Assembly (NCBI RefSeq): GCF_000003815.2
Contig: NC_049979.1
Coordinates: 21,346,518-21,410,517 of the forward strand
Length of the DNA: 64,000 nucleotides
Direction: 5' to 3'
From: Branchiostoma floridae
Taxonomy: Eukaryota > Chordata > Leptocardii > Amphioxiformes > Branchiostomatidae
Of the stretch, positions 41,593 to 55,200 are shown piece by piece. Under the pieces are notes generated by a model that did no database searches, was not told the origin of the DNA, and saw only the letters and a program-made list of their open reading frames with translations. A program made the position numbers and the translations under genes. The first letter of the stretch is position 1. Each line of letters opens with the position of its first letter.

Positions 41593-44500
41593 TCACTTCA
41601 GTCCGACCATCTGTTCGCTAATCTCCCAGAGTCTCCTGGCAGTTTCGTCATCCTGGGCCTTTTTGCTTGGCACTTTCGGGGCGCAATCCCTACAGACACC
41701 GAAAATAAAATCACTGCGTAGTTATTTCTTCTTTTTTATTTATTTATTTATTTGAACTTCACCATATGTGTTTACACAAAATGGTAGGGAGGCAAAAACA
41801 GGTACTTTGTAACCTTTACTAGTTGCCTCCCGTGCAACTAAATTATACAATAATAGAAAAATAATCATAATGATAACAAATAATAACAATTGTACAATCA
41901 AATAAGCATGATTGTGTCAACGACAATAAAAGCAAATATACAATAATAACAAATATAAAGAAATAAATCATAGAAATAATGGTAAGAGTAAATATGAAAT
42001 ATCTAGAAAGGTGTACAACTGGGACACTGACAGTGGGTGACCCAAGTACATACGTCGTTGGGGTTAAATCTGTCGTTGGTAAGAGAGAGATAGTGAGCTA
42101 GGATTGCTTTCTTAAAGGTATTAATTGTAACAACTGGGGAAAGTTTTAGAGTTCTAATGTTGAGGGGTAAAGCGTTGCAGATGTGAACGATTCTTTGGAA
42201 GAAATAGTTTTTAAACGTAGTGGTGAGACATTTTTGGGGCTGGAGCTTGGCTTGTGAGTTGGATCTTAGGGATATGAGTGGAAAACTTATATATTGATGA
42301 ATGTCAATACCGTATTGTCCCAAGGAACATTTAAATAGGAAGGATAAGTCTAATAATTCTCTGCGGTAAGATAGAGGTAAGAGTTGGCAGTAGATCAATC
42401 TATCCCTGTAATCAGTTGTATGGTTGTTAAGAATGTATTTTGTAGCACGTCTCTGGACTTTTTCAAGGGAAGTAATTAAGTTATGAGTGTGGGGGGACCA
42501 GATCAACGAGCAATATTCAAGTTTGGGCCTAACTAGTGTAATATATAGGATTTTCTTAACATTTGCAGGGGCATGGTAACCAACAGATCTCTTAATAAAG
42601 CCGAGGGTCGAGTTGGCACTAGCTGTGATGTTTTTTATATGACTCTTAAAAGATAGGCAGTTGGACATAGTTACACCTAGGTCATTAAATTCCGTAACTG
42701 ATGAGAGCACTTGTCCCTCAATTTCGTAGTCATAGAGCACTGGTGTTTTAGACCTACAGATAGTGAGCACGTTACATTTAGAGGTATTAAATTTCATCAT
42801 CCATGTGACACTCCATTCGACCATGTTGTCAATATCATGCTGAAGGGAAATACAATCAGCTGGTGATGAAATTTGCTTGTAACATTTTGAGTCATCAGCA
42901 TAAAGGGCCATGGGACATTCTATAGTAGAGGGCAGGTCATTAATATAAAGTAAAAAAAGTATCATTCGTACACTTGCACACACACCATCACAAACAAACA
43001 AACAAGCAAAACAGAAACTACATCGAAATTTACATGACTCGACAAGATGAAAGAACTGTATGTGGTACTAAGTGCACTCACGCAAAGTATTGTCCGGAAA
43101 AACCTTCCAGACCCTCGGTCACCGCACAGTGGATGGTAGTCTGGGCGCCCTGTTGGACTGACTTCCCAAACAGACGCACGGCGGCAGAAAGGACTGGACT
43201 GAGCAGGGTGAATCCCCAGCCAAAGGCGGCATCCATATTGCGTGACAGTTCCGTGTTGATGACGCCTGGGTGAAGACTGTAGGTCGTCACTCCCGAGTCT
43301 GTTAAAACAAAGAAAAAGTGCAAATGAGAGGGTACCTGAAATCATTGAAAGCGTTTACTTGTGACGTTTTCGATGTGTATGGCGCCATGTTGATGTCTCA
43401 AGTTACATTTCTGTGAATACTAGTAATAGGTCAATCATTTTGGACATGTAAAGTTTTTTCTGACCTCTCGTTTTTTTAATGGCTGTAGCGCAAAGATACA
43501 AGAAGAAAATTGTTGTGTACTGGATCTACTATCCATAGAATTGCAAATATGGACACGGATTGTGGTCAGAATCTAGTTCATGGAAAGTTATGGCAAGTAA
43601 CGTGTATCACTGTCTTTGCTCTTTCTCTCTTTCTCTTTATACGTATGTTTTCACCTTTCAACTTTCGATCCAGTTCCTTAGTAAAGAGTACGTTGGCCAG
43701 CTTGCTCTGTCCATAGGCACCCCATGGAGTGTAAGTCCTCTCCAAGTTGATGTCATCAAAGTTGATTGCTCCTTGCTCATGAGCGCCGGAGGAGACGTTG
43801 ACGACCCGGCTGGGTGCGGACTTCTTGAGCTTGTCCAGCAGCAGGTTGGTGAGGAGGAAGTGACCCAGGTGGTTCGTGCCGAATTGCATCTCAAAACCGT
43901 CTTCTGTCTTCCACTGTGGACAGGCCATGATTCCTGACGGCAAGGATAGGCAAACATATAGTATGATAATGGTTTTAACTAGAACAAAGTTTATTTGAGG
44001 AGGCAATTACACATGCAAGGACATATCAACGTACGTTGAACCGGGACGGCGGCAGGTACTGACTTCCGAGCACCTTTGATTCACTCCTGACGTCACAAAT
44101 CCCGAAGATCAGTGACCGTCAGGAAAGAGGATCAAATTCCTAACCAAGAACGATATCACTGGGCATGGTCAAAAATTCCTTGAGTCATTCACAGGTGCAG
44201 AAGTAAGTTCAAATCTCGGAAATAAAAATACATCACGAGTATATCACTCTGACTGTGGTGTCAAAAGGACTCGTACCATGCATTAGCTATATAGCTACTA
44301 TAATTACTCCATGTTACTTGATGAGCGTAAACTAAAACGAGCTATGGCGAAGATGATAGTTGCAAGTTATACAATCTTCTCCGTCTCTACAGCCCTTGGG
44401 CCACACAGCCGTTGAAACACAATATCAACTTGTTAGAAACTACTAAATACTAACCAGCATTGTTGATAAGAATGTCCAGTCGAGATTCCCTGGCGTTAAC

Positions 44501-45731
44501 TTTGAGTGCGAACTCACGGACAGACTTCAGGGAGGCCAAGTCCATCTTCTCTGTGACGACATTTCCGTTTCCGGTGTCCTGGCGAATCTCTGCAGCTGCA
44601 GCCTCAGCTTTCGTTAAATCTCTACAAGCAAGGATCACCCGGGCACCTTTTTACACAAAGCAGAATAAATATCATTGTTTGATAAATCATGGCTTTGGCT
44701 TTGTCAACTGCAAATCGAATGTCATAAAACTATTTCTTCACTGAAACAAAAAAAAATAATGGTTATGTCCGGTATATAATTAAGGACTAGAAAGAAACGA
44801 CTTCCCTTGAACGGGATACGGAGAATTGGGAATTGCAGATTTGTTGCTTTCTGACATTCATTATTGCGTACTATTTAGGATATAATCACAAAGAACGTTA
44901 AAAGGAGTTCCCTTGTCCGGGAGAGCGATACCCCTGGCACGTTAAAGATCCCACTACACGTGCGATGGTGTGGTGTGCGATGGAGCAAATCTTGGTCTGA
45001 CTGGAGTTGGTGATTCACTACAAATCACCCGGATAGAGGTCTGGCGAACCTCTGTCTCGTATCTGCCATATGGTGAATGATTAACAGCATTCACCCGGAC
45101 GGTAGATGTCGGGCACATCACCGTCTTGTACTCAGCTAAAGAAGGGCATGTCACCTCGTAAGGGGCGGTATATACCTTACGCAAGGGGCCAGTTCCTGGC
45201 CTATGCACTTACATACATGATACATAAAGAACACATCGTACCCCTTTTGGCGATGTCCCTTGCCGTCTCCTTGCCGATGCCCGTGTTCGCCCCGGTGATG
45301 ACGACAGTCTTCCCGTCCAGCCGTGCGGTACTGCGGCACACACCTCCACCGAAGTACTTTCTCATAAGTACCACCCCGGCTACTGCTGTACGATAGGTTA
45401 ATGCAAGACACTCGTTTCTGTCACATCATAGTTGTGGCATGCAACAAGTTATTTTTCGTATTTGTTTCTTGTTCCGTTGGGTCCATTTAAATCATTGACC
45501 TGTGCTTTGATGTTTACAATCCGCCCAGTCAGATGTTGTCTGTACGAGTTGTATTGTCAACCGACATCCTTTCGACATAACACACCAAACTTTTTAAAGA
45601 TATTTCGAAGCAAGGAAAGTCTACCATAGTATACTAGATCATATATCCCAGACCATACCTCCTACAAGGATCCCTGCAAATACGACTAGGCGTGACTCTT
45701 GCTTTTCCAGTTCACCACCGCTATCCGCCAT
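41593..45731 (-). CDS. RDH11-14-like SDR, paralogue B (complete, 332 aa)
   Basis: Six minus-strand exons: 45731-45659, 45382-45242, 44646-44455, 43933-43655, 43298-43082, 41689-41593, giving 332 residues, the usual RDH11-14 length. The N-terminus ([20 protein letters not shown]) includes a hydrophobic anchor ([16 protein letters not shown]). Cofactor motif TGANTGIG at 54-61, NNAG at 132-135, catalytic Ser183 (NVSS), Tyr208 and Lys212 (YGQSK), then [12 protein letters not shown]. The tail ends [12 protein letters not shown]. All catalytic residues are present. Intron 5 holds a 5'-truncated LINE in the same orientation, and intron 2 holds a SINE fragment. It is the most complete member of the array and probably functional. 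Confidence 0.93.
41733..42963 (-). mobile_element. 5'-truncated CR1/L2-like LINE in intron 5 of SDR B
   Basis: The minus strand from 42963 to 42003 encodes the second half of a reverse transcriptase: LLYINDLPS, the catalytic YADD ([11 protein letters not shown]), [35 protein letters not shown] and [14 protein letters not shown], ending CPSCTPF. The 320-codon stretch is open. The 3' region has the hairpin at 41831-41788 and an AATA-type tail (41753-41733). Truncation at the 5' side is typical of LINE insertion. The few codons before LLYIND are host intron. Confidence 0.9.
44880..45130 (+). mobile_element. SINE body fragment
   Basis: 'aaaaggagttcccttgtc', 'ctggcacgttaaagatccc' and 'acacgtgcgatggtgtgg' follow the body order of the SINE at 23873. 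No head is present. It lies in intron 2 of SDR B. Confidence 0.5.
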
Positions 45732-45971
45732 GTTGTCAGTATGTTATATATATATAGTCAGGGGTTAACGGCCGCGAGGACGAACTAGCGTGACCTACAT
45801 TGCATCAGGGAGTGGGCCAAATCACAGCTGTGCGAACACATGACACCTGGCCTGTCTTTGAGATCTTTTGGTCATACATCACAGCTGGCAACAGAATCCA
45901 TGCAGTTTGGCGCTACTTGCTACTTGTCAAAGTAGTTGGTAACTAGAGTTCGGCGAACTCATACCTCCAAG

Positions 45972-46468
45972 CACCCTCACACTCAGGGTTGACATCGCGG
46001 CAAAGCCTAACGATATCACCCCTGACAATTCAGCCAGGGTATTTGGGTATTTGGCTTTTTGTTGTCGAAAGCTGGGAAAGGCGCCATATAAGGCGACTCA
46101 TTAATATTCAAGAGCAAGATAACAGTACCGGCGTAACGTTCTTTCAGCGTCCAGACGTCTTTATCAGGTACCAAATTTAACATTTGTCGGTTCTGTGGGT
46201 ATAGGGTAACCACGGCATCACCGTATACATGTACCGACCTAGCATACGAAAAAAACAACATTACCATCACGCAAAGAAATACAGATCTTTGTACACGCCG
46301 CGCCGTACGCTGTTTGTTCGAAACTTGCAATCCGGTCGCTGATTGGCCCGCGACAAATCAGGCAAGCTCATTAATATTCATAAGCAGGACGCCCCAAATA
46401 CCCTGGCTGAATTGTCAGGGGTGATATCGTTAGGCTTTGCCGCGATGTCAACCCTGAGTGTGAGGGTG
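45972..46468. mobile_element. Mutator-like MITE, 9-bp TSD, long perfect TIRs
   Basis: A 497-bp element starts CACCCTCACACTCAGGGTTG and ends with its exact complement. The inverted repeats are identical for about 76 bp. The 9-bp duplication ACCTCCAAG is exact (45963-45971 and 46469-46477). It has no transposase. Long TIRs with 9-bp TSDs are the Mutator hallmark. It is inserted in another repeat that carries the motif 'agagttcggcgaactcata' (also at 32693). Confidence 0.92.
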
Positions 46469-46477
46469 ACCTCCAAG

Positions 46478-47369
46478 AAATATTACCATTATCGGAAAAT
46501 CACCATCATCGAAAAAAGGGATTATAACTTATTCAACTGCATGAAAAAATAATAGTTAATCAAACCTTGTTAAGAACCAACTCCTGGTACATGATGCTTT
46601 TAGAATCAACACGCATTGTCTAGGCAGAGGGTATTTCTTTATTGTTTATCATGGCAACTAAACATTAACAGTAACAAGTGCATTCTTTTTTATAATTGCC
46701 TGTTGCAACTTGCATATTTATTATCAGCTGGTCAGATGTCTATGATGTATATATTTTGACGATATCTATGATGTATATGTATTTCTACTAACCATTAATA
46801 AGACAGCCTTTTGAGACTGGAAAAGGTTAATGTGGACTCTGTCATACTCGCATACTGATGGCATCATTTAAAAAATCTGATGTTTGTGCTATCTATGCCG
46901 CATTATGTCGAGTGCGCAGCAACCACCTGCCGCATTGTAGCATTTCAGGCATTAAAGTGTAATAGAGAGCGAATAGAATGCAAGTAAACGCTCATTTTCA
47001 AATAATACTTCTCTGTGCTTTTGCCTTTTTGTCATCGACCATACTTTAAGTCAAGCTTGAAACAATATTTCATGGCCATTGCCACATACTATCTTTGTTG
47101 GTCCAATCCGGCCAGGTGTTATATTTCATAGTCCCAAGTGCTCATGTGCAATCTATACTTGTTTAGACGCTTTGCAACAAGGTTCTAACAGTAACGAAGT
47201 CACTGAGAATGAGAATAGCACTCTGTATGGCAACAAAACGTCGAGAAAATGTCTCAACGAGTTGAAATTGTTTACTAGGAAATGGATCTTTAACTTTGAC
47301 CTAGACCATAATGCCTCACGCCTGCACATGCGCACTGGGAACTTGGAGATGACTTCTTGTGGGTGGTCA
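46478..47369. other. Spacer between SDR B and SDR C, no feature seen
   Basis: AT-rich spacer downstream of SDR C. Probably includes its 3' untranslated region on the minus strand; nothing else is recognised. Confidence 0.5.
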
Positions 47370-50300
47370 TCACTTTTTGAGTCCCACCATCTCCTCGCTG
47401 ACCTCCCACAGTCTCTTAGCCACCTCGTCGTCCTGACCTGCTGGACTCGGGTCTATTGGCGCACAGTCGCTGCAGGGGATAGACAAAAACAATGGCCATA
47501 TGATATACAGATCAATAATATGGATATATGATCACATTAACTCATTGGGTGAGTGGCTCAGACATCTTGACATCGTGCGTCACGAATTTGTAAGCTCATG
47601 TGTCTGGAGTTGTGGGCCAGTCAACTTTTAGGGACTTCGAATCTTTTTTTTTTTTAATTCGAAACAAAGGTCGTCATACCACATATCAGCTTTCATGATG
47701 TGACGAAGATATCATCTTGCCAAAAAATGTAGCAAGGAGTTGTAATACTAATCTCCAAACGAATGCATTGTAGAATAGGGGAAGGATAAAGAGAGGAAAA
47801 ACGCCGACCACCAGAAAGACTTGAAAATAACACTAAACAGGTGTAGTTTAACAAGAGGGATTCTATTAAAATATCGTGATATACAAGAAGTGACCTTCTC
47901 ACCTGAAGTACAGACCAGACTTGGACTCCAAGCCCTCCTGAAGGGCACAGTGGAGGGAGGTCTGTGCACCCTGCTCCGGACTTTTTCCGACGACGTACAT
48001 GCCAAGTTGGACTAAGGGCTGCACAAGGGCCAGCCAACGTCCATGGGCGTCGGGCATGTACCGGGACAGGTCCGACCGCACACCGCCCGGATGAACGGCA
48101 TAGCAGGTCACTTCTGTTCCTGATAATGAGATTTTAACATATAGATATGGATGAATATTGCCTACAATCGTGTATTTTCATACAGAGCAAGTCATACGAT
48201 GTTAAGTGGTACTCTGATGATGATCTGTGAAACAGATATTACAAAACATTGATTTTAACCACATGTAACGTTACATACCTACCCCCTGCGTTAAACCTAT
48301 TGAAAATGAACTGACTGTACATAAAATCATGACAGAAATTTCTGTTTACCTTCCAGCTTCTTTGCCAGTTCCCGGATGAAGAGGATGTTGGCCAGCTTGC
48401 TCTGACCGTACGCCTTCAGAGGTTCGTAGCCATTTTCCAAGTTGATGTCGTCAAAATGGATCTTCCCCCACTGATGCCCCATAGAAGACACGGTCACGAC
48501 CCGGCTGGGTGCGCACTTTTTGAGCTTGTCCATCAGCAGGTTGGTGAGGAGGAAGTGACCCAGGTGGTTCGTGCCGAACTGCATCTCAAACCCGTCTTCT
48601 GTCTTCCACTGCGGGCACATCATGATCCCTGTAAAAGAATCTACATGTTTAACCAAAATTCCGCTCTTCAATAAAGAACTCCTTGTCAACCCTACAGTCA
48701 TAACAGTGTTTTTCCTTTTCAATGAAATTATCTGGTACACTTGTTTGTTGATCTACATGTTTGTTTAGGCATAGCATGTAAACCGACTTATGGTGTAACG
48801 CATGACATGCCACATGAAGCTGGTAAAGGGAAATGCATTCCACTTGAAAGTGTACTGTTCTGAAAATAACTGTTTTAAACTCATTTTCTTTCGCGGGGAT
48901 TTAAACTCGCGACAGGGGCACACTAGTGGAAAGAAAGTTTTCCCACTGATTTAACCTAGTTTGCGATCGTAAATATTTGAATATTTACAGTACGGAAAAA
49001 AAGATACAAGACTACCTGCATTGTTGATGAGAATGTCCAGTCGCTCTTCCTTCTCGTTAATTCCTGCAGCAAACTCTCGGACAGAGGCCAGAGATGACAG
49101 GTCTAACTTCAGCACTACGACATTTCCGTTTCCGGTAGTCTTACGAATGTCTTCCGCTGCTTCCTCAGCTTTGGTCACATTTCTACAGGCAAGGATCACC
49201 CGGGCACCTGAAATGGTGGACAGCATCTTTTCATTGTCCGTCAAACAGTGATCCAAAATAACAGAAAAGAATAATACTTTTATGCAAGACACAAACAACA
49301 GTCCGTTTGACGCAATCCTCCTTGAAGTAATTATGGCGTTTTCAATGTGTCCAAGGTGCTTAATACCCTCTCTAACTACTGACTTGTCAAATGTCAGACT
49401 AATCCACCAGAAGGATCATCTTGATTTACAGGTGGAAAACATAGATTCATACAAAAAAATGTTTGCAAAGTATGAAAGTCTCATATAAGCAAAGAAGGCT
49501 ATTGTAGATTTGCTTATAGCTATGTAAATAAGGCCCTGATTTGCATGATTCATACATGATAACGTTCAACTTGACTTCACTTCCAAATGCCTTAAGAATA
49601 AAATTTCACTTATTTATAACTACGGAATAATAATATTTTCTTATTGATAATGCAAATCAGTTATTAATTTTCATAATTGATATCTATCAATATTTGTCTC
49701 TATGTCAGATACACATGACTGTAACCACCGCGAACATGTCAAGATTAACAGTACCTCTCCTGGCCAGATCACGTGCCGTCTCCTTGCCCAGTCCTGTATT
49801 AGAACCTGTAACGATGGCAGTCTTCCCCTCCAGCCTGGCTGTGCTGTAACACACGCCCCCGCCAAAGTACTTCCGGGCGGCATAAAAGGCCACTCCTGTA
49901 TGACGTCAGGAAAAAACCCACACACATTATAAACAGGCTCAACGGGCGAGCCTTTTTGCGATTATAAGGGGTGTTCAATTTTGTTTATAAGTTATGATTT
50001 CACATGGTTTCCACGTGGGTTGCAAATGGTAACTGTATGAATCATTGACGTCTATTTGGCCAATTTATACTACTTCTTGGCATGTCTGGTAGAGACTTGA
50101 AACCGGGCACATTCCTAACTAATATACAACCACGTAAAAGCACAATAAAAAAAAATCCGAAACGATTTCGAAGAGCCTAATCTCATAAGGAGGCTTGGAA
50201 AAATCGACAGCATAATTTCTCCATTCATAATGCTATCATGACTTCTAGAGAAATAATCTGTATCTTGCAACAGGCAATTGATCAAATAACAGGAGTTGTA

Positions 50301-50544
50301 GGCAAAGAGTCTACTGATTTAACAACGTCACGAATGTCGACGTCATGATTATAAAAGCCGCCTGAATTTCTGGTGATAATTGAATGTCATCGCGAAAATG
50401 ACGTTAAACTAAAAGTCTGTAGTACCGTACCCCGCTTCTTGACGAAGGCAATAAAAAGCTTTAAGTGTTTACGATTTCCATGTTCGCCTTACCTGCACCC
50501 GCAGCTGAAAGGAGGAGAATTTGGTGAGAGGAGGCCCAATCCAT
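47370..50544 (-). CDS. RDH11-14-like SDR, paralogue C (complete, 326 aa)
   Basis: Six minus-strand exons: 50544-50493, 49895-49755, 49207-49016, 48628-48350, 48119-47903, 47469-47370. Internal exons 2-5 have exactly the same lengths (141, 192, 279, 217) and phases as paralogue B. The short N-terminus ([18 protein letters not shown]) forms the membrane anchor. The cofactor motif is [10 protein letters not shown] rather than [18 protein letters not shown] and YGQSK are present, so the catalytic residues are intact. The [13 protein letters not shown] block is more diverged than in B or D, and the tail ends [13 protein letters not shown]. Probably functional, perhaps with a shifted substrate range (inference). 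Confidence 0.93.
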
Positions 50545-50549
50545 GACGT
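50542..50549 (-). promoter_or_regulatory. CRE-like TGACGTCA overlapping the SDR C start codon
   Basis: A full palindromic TGACGTCA shares its last two bases with the ATG of paralogue C. It is a consensus CREB/ATF site by sequence. Its position within the 5' leader makes a role uncertain. Confidence 0.25.
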
Positions 50550-52253
50550 CACCACTCAGGTAGTCAGATACCAAGTTTTCGCGTCCCAGACAGCTGCATA
50601 GAGGTCAGAGAATGATTATCATCAGTAGTAAATACTCATCCAGTAAAACTGATTTGGAAGTCACAGTCACAGTATGAGGTACCTAATCGACAACATTCTT
50701 CTTCTCTGAAATGCTCTGGATATTTAGTTTCGTCGAAACAGTTCCAAAACTGCTTTTTACAGATGGTCGTGTATGAAAGAAAATGTAAGTGCCTGCCTTG
50801 TTTCGCCCACTTGAACCTCATTGGGTAGACCAAATACAACCCCGGAACGACGTGACTTTTCCGCGGAAAAGTGAATACGTGACGATCCCATTTGTCGCCC
50901 AAACACGCGAATTTTGAGACCATTCTCCTACAGAATAACATGTCTACACAATCGTACAACCTGACGTTACTAAAAGCTACCTTCGTCGTACCTGTAAGTG
51001 TTCAACCACCAATCTCTAAACTTCGTAGCCACACACACGGACGTTGTCTGCAACAGCTGCCCCAATTTTTCTCTTGGCTGTTACACTCAAGGTACTTCCC
51101 CCTGGCAGTGGCAATGAATTACAACACGCGTGGAGAGGTTTTCCGGGGGGAGGTAAGTAATCTAAAGACAAAGCCTGGTAAGTGTTTCTCATTTCCTGTG
51201 GCGCTGGAAGGATTCCAGGTAAGGCCATGTTGATTTAGTTCTTTGCATGACATCATCTGGAAACCAACCAACTGATGCGAACGTGCAGTCTGGTAAAAAG
51301 AGTTGCCTTTATCAAGAAATCTATTAGTTAAGTGGTCAGGAAGGTTGTAAAATGCTAGAGTATGATATGCAAAACAGTACTTTAATTTTTATTCTTTCAC
51401 ATCGTCACCTTTGTATAGATCTTTGGAGTTGACTTTTGCATACGAGCGATCGCTGTTGTCGTTTATATCCGGGGTATTCGGCGGTTGGTGTCTACCAGGA
51501 CGACAGTAGATTGGATTAAAAATTGACATTTAAATTAGCAGATCAAATTACTGGTTAATGTGTAAATCAATATTGTGCCAAACACCTGCTTTTTGCCTAC
51601 CACAGTGTCACCGTGACATCATCGCGATCTCTCGTATTCTGCAAGATCAATATCCGTTTTCCGTTTTTTTGGTAACTTACAGTATATCTCATTTTGCAGC
51701 TGCTTTGTACGTACGATTTCAGTGTGGCAGAACACTTTTTTTTAAATTTGGAAATGGCTTTGACGCCCATTTTGTCCCCTTTAAATACCCCCAATACAGG
51801 CTTTTCATTGACGTCACACTAGTATACTGTTTTTGCTGGTGTGTTCTTCTTGCTTTTTCTTCTTCTTGTCTTCTTTCTTCTTTTGTCGGCTTCTTTCACA
51901 TGATATACATGATATATATACAGTATATAGCCACACAATGTTTGGTCATTGTTGGCTGAGGGGAGGAAGCAATGTGCAACGTGACGTCAGAATAGATATG
52001 AGCTTGGTATTCAACACCCATGCTTGCATACAAAGGCTGTTACATACAACATATCACATGTACACCAAAAATGCTATATAACGAGACTATATCAGCAACA
52101 AGCTACATTGTTTATTTACTCATACTGCAGCAGTGCAATAATTTAACGTAATAAGCCGCTGCCTTTCTGCATTTAGCGTAGAGCGTTTTCGGACACCCCA
52201 TGTGCATTTGAAAAGTTCCCAGAATACATTTTCGTGTAATGGGCGAAATGACG
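50550..52253. other. Spacer between SDR C and SDR D, no feature seen
   Basis: Promoter side of SDR C and downstream side of SDR D. No coding homology, repeats or RNA genes recognised. Confidence 0.5.
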
Positions 52254-55200
52254 TCACTCCTTCAGGCCCACCATCTCCTCGCTGAGCTGCCAGAGTCTTT
52301 TTGCGGTCGCCTCGTCCTTACCCACGGGGTACAGGTCACAGGGCATGCAGTCACTGCGATAGGGGGAGAGAGCAACTTACGTTTTGATAGAATATATAAT
52401 TTCATTGACAACATCAAATGCGTGAAACGAGGACATACAACTCGATAAAGGGAATGGAAGGGGGAGGGAATAAGCAAATATCTATATCTATGTTTCCTAC
52501 ACACTGCGTGCACGTTACAGTCACGTGACAATCACGTGGCAGTCACATGACTGCAACTTTACAACGTGAATCTACGTTTATAGGCCAAGTCTGTACGTTT
52601 ATTTTCTGTTTTATTCAACATTGCACCACTGTAGAGACAATAAACTATGCCTTCCTCAAAATCACTTTGTCATTCATTTATTGTGCCGTCATGTAAGAAG
52701 AACTCTCACCTGAAGTACAGCCCGGACGTCGTTTCAAGTTCTTTATCCACGGCAAGGTGTATGGTGGTCTGTGCTCCCTGTTTCACGCTCTTCCAGAACA
52801 GGTAATAGATGGCGACGACGGGTGCCATCAGCAGAGCTCTCCAGCCGTACGTGGTGAAAACGTGCCGACCTAGTTCTGTGTTCATGACGCCGGGGTGGAG
52901 GGCGTTCGCCGTTACACCAGTTCCTGCGGAATGGGATCGACATTGTCTTTTGTTTAGCAATGGATAACGAATGGCAGGTAGCATCGGTACATGCTTTTTT
53001 TTAGAATTCTCCATATAAAAGGAAGGTACATTTTTCTCGATAGACAGACAGACCGTACTCGAAAATTGCTGCTAACTCAGAATAAGGAAACTTACGATCA
53101 ATTAGATGATCAATTTACAGAGATATCCTGGTATTACGATAAATTTCGTCCCTGAGGCGTCGCCAAAAATATAATGTTTAAACGCTTGTAGTCCTACCTT
53201 CCAGTCTTTGTGCCAGCTCTCTCATGAACAGTACGTTTGCTAACTTGGACTGACAGTACGCTCCAAAAGGACTGTACGACCTTTCGGCATTGATGTCGTC
53301 AAAGTTGATCTTTCCGCCATCATACAAGCGGGCGGAGACAATGACGACCCGGCTGGGCGCGGACTTCTTGAGCTTGTCCAGCAGCAGGTTGGTGAGGAGG
53401 AAGTGACCCAGGTGGTTCGTGCCGAACTGCATCTCAAAACCGTCTTCTGTCTTCCACTGTGGACACATCATGACTCCTAAAATGAAGAGATGTAAAGTAC
53501 AAAGTCAGGTGGAAAGTGACTATTCAAAATTTATATTCGTTTGATTCAAATCTCTTCTGTTGCACGGTTAATTTTGTCATATAATCACCAGGTATAATCA
53601 CCAGGTGTATGCATGTATATACATGTATGCTCCGACATAGATAGCTTAGGTCGTCCAGTGGAGTTCAAGAGAATTTCTTTTACGGTGATCATGGATATAA
53701 AGCGTAGATAATCCACTCTATACCTTTATAGTACCTATTAGGTATTTGTAGCATATAAGATCACAGGAAGTAAATTCTATGAATGACGTCTGCTCGCATT
53801 GATTTTCGTCTGTTTTCTTACGTTTTCTAAAAGTGACACAACGTTGATGGTCTCTACTTGAAAATGCATCTTTTTTTACTATCCCTTTTTCACGTTCTCG
53901 CCTAAGATTCAGAGTATGTAGAGGAATTATCATCAGTGGACACACCCACCCCGTACACCCTCCACACACACCTGCGTTGTTAACAAGGATGTTCACATTC
54001 GGCTCTCTCTCGTTGATGATCGTCGCGAATGTTCGGACCGAGGCGAGGGAGGCCAGGTCGAGTTGTTCGATGACGATATTTCCGTTTCCGGTAGATTTTC
54101 GGATCTCGGCTGCCGCAGTTTTTGCTTTTGTGAGATCTCTGCAAGCCAGGATCACCCGGGCCCCTGTAAGTAAAGGAGAAAATATTTTACAACAATTTTT
54201 TAACGCCAACGGCCATACAAATCAACGTATTCAATAAACATTGACATCAAACTCTAGATCTGCTTGGAGATAACTAACATTCTTTATATATCAAACTTCA
54301 TAAGTTAATGTTAATGTTGTCATAAGTCGTTGCTTTGTGAAAAAAGTAGTTTTCTTCGGTCGTCGTGTGATTTTTTTATATAAAAGGAATAGAACTACAG
54401 TATATGTGCTAGTCACACAAGCTCAAAGTTTGATGGTAGTGGAAAGGGTACTGTAGTAATGCCCTCTGGCGTGTAAAAGTGAATGGCAAGAATACCCCTA
54501 GCGGCCAGGTCACGTGCTGTTTCTTTCCCGATGCCCGTATTGGCTCCTGTGATGATGACGGTTTTGCCATCGAGTCTGGCGGGACTGCGGCAGAGACCGC
54601 CCGCAAAGTACCTCCTCAAGAAGTACAGGCCAACGCCTAAATCAAACAACATATAGTGCCAGCTCAAAGCACATGAAAGATCATGAAATGCACAAAAGGA
54701 AAATCTTACAACATTGAGCGTCAAAAGTAGTCACACAAATACCTTTGGTTAAAATATTATATGATTCTACGCTTGCTACATGGGGTTTTAGAGCCCTACA
54801 CGTTATATAAAGTTGATGAATACTATCATTGTGCTGGTGACACTAAATTACTTAAGGGTTTTTACTTTGGGATAACATTGCAGTCTTGCTTTTCAATATC
54901 TCACATTAGCATGTAAAGCCAATTGGAATTACACTGAAAATGTCTGATTTCAAAACTATAGGTAGCCGGTGGAATAGATCCAACTCACAACAATACAACA
55001 ATGCGAGGTTCACCGCACGATTATTTCAACTATTGCGCATCGATAAAACCTGTTTCTACACAAGTTGTTTAGTTTGGTAACGTAAAGAGTCGACATATAG
55101 CGTGATATCGGCTTGAGCTCAGACGTCCGTATTAAAATCTATTTCTAGTTAATAACGAGGATATTTGATACGATGAAACATCCTACAGAGCCCCCATAAA

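Noticed and set aside
42964-43001. Met at 43001 as start of the 332-codon LINE frame
   Set aside because: The codons before LLYINDLP are host intron; the LINE is 5' truncated there and has no start codon of its own.
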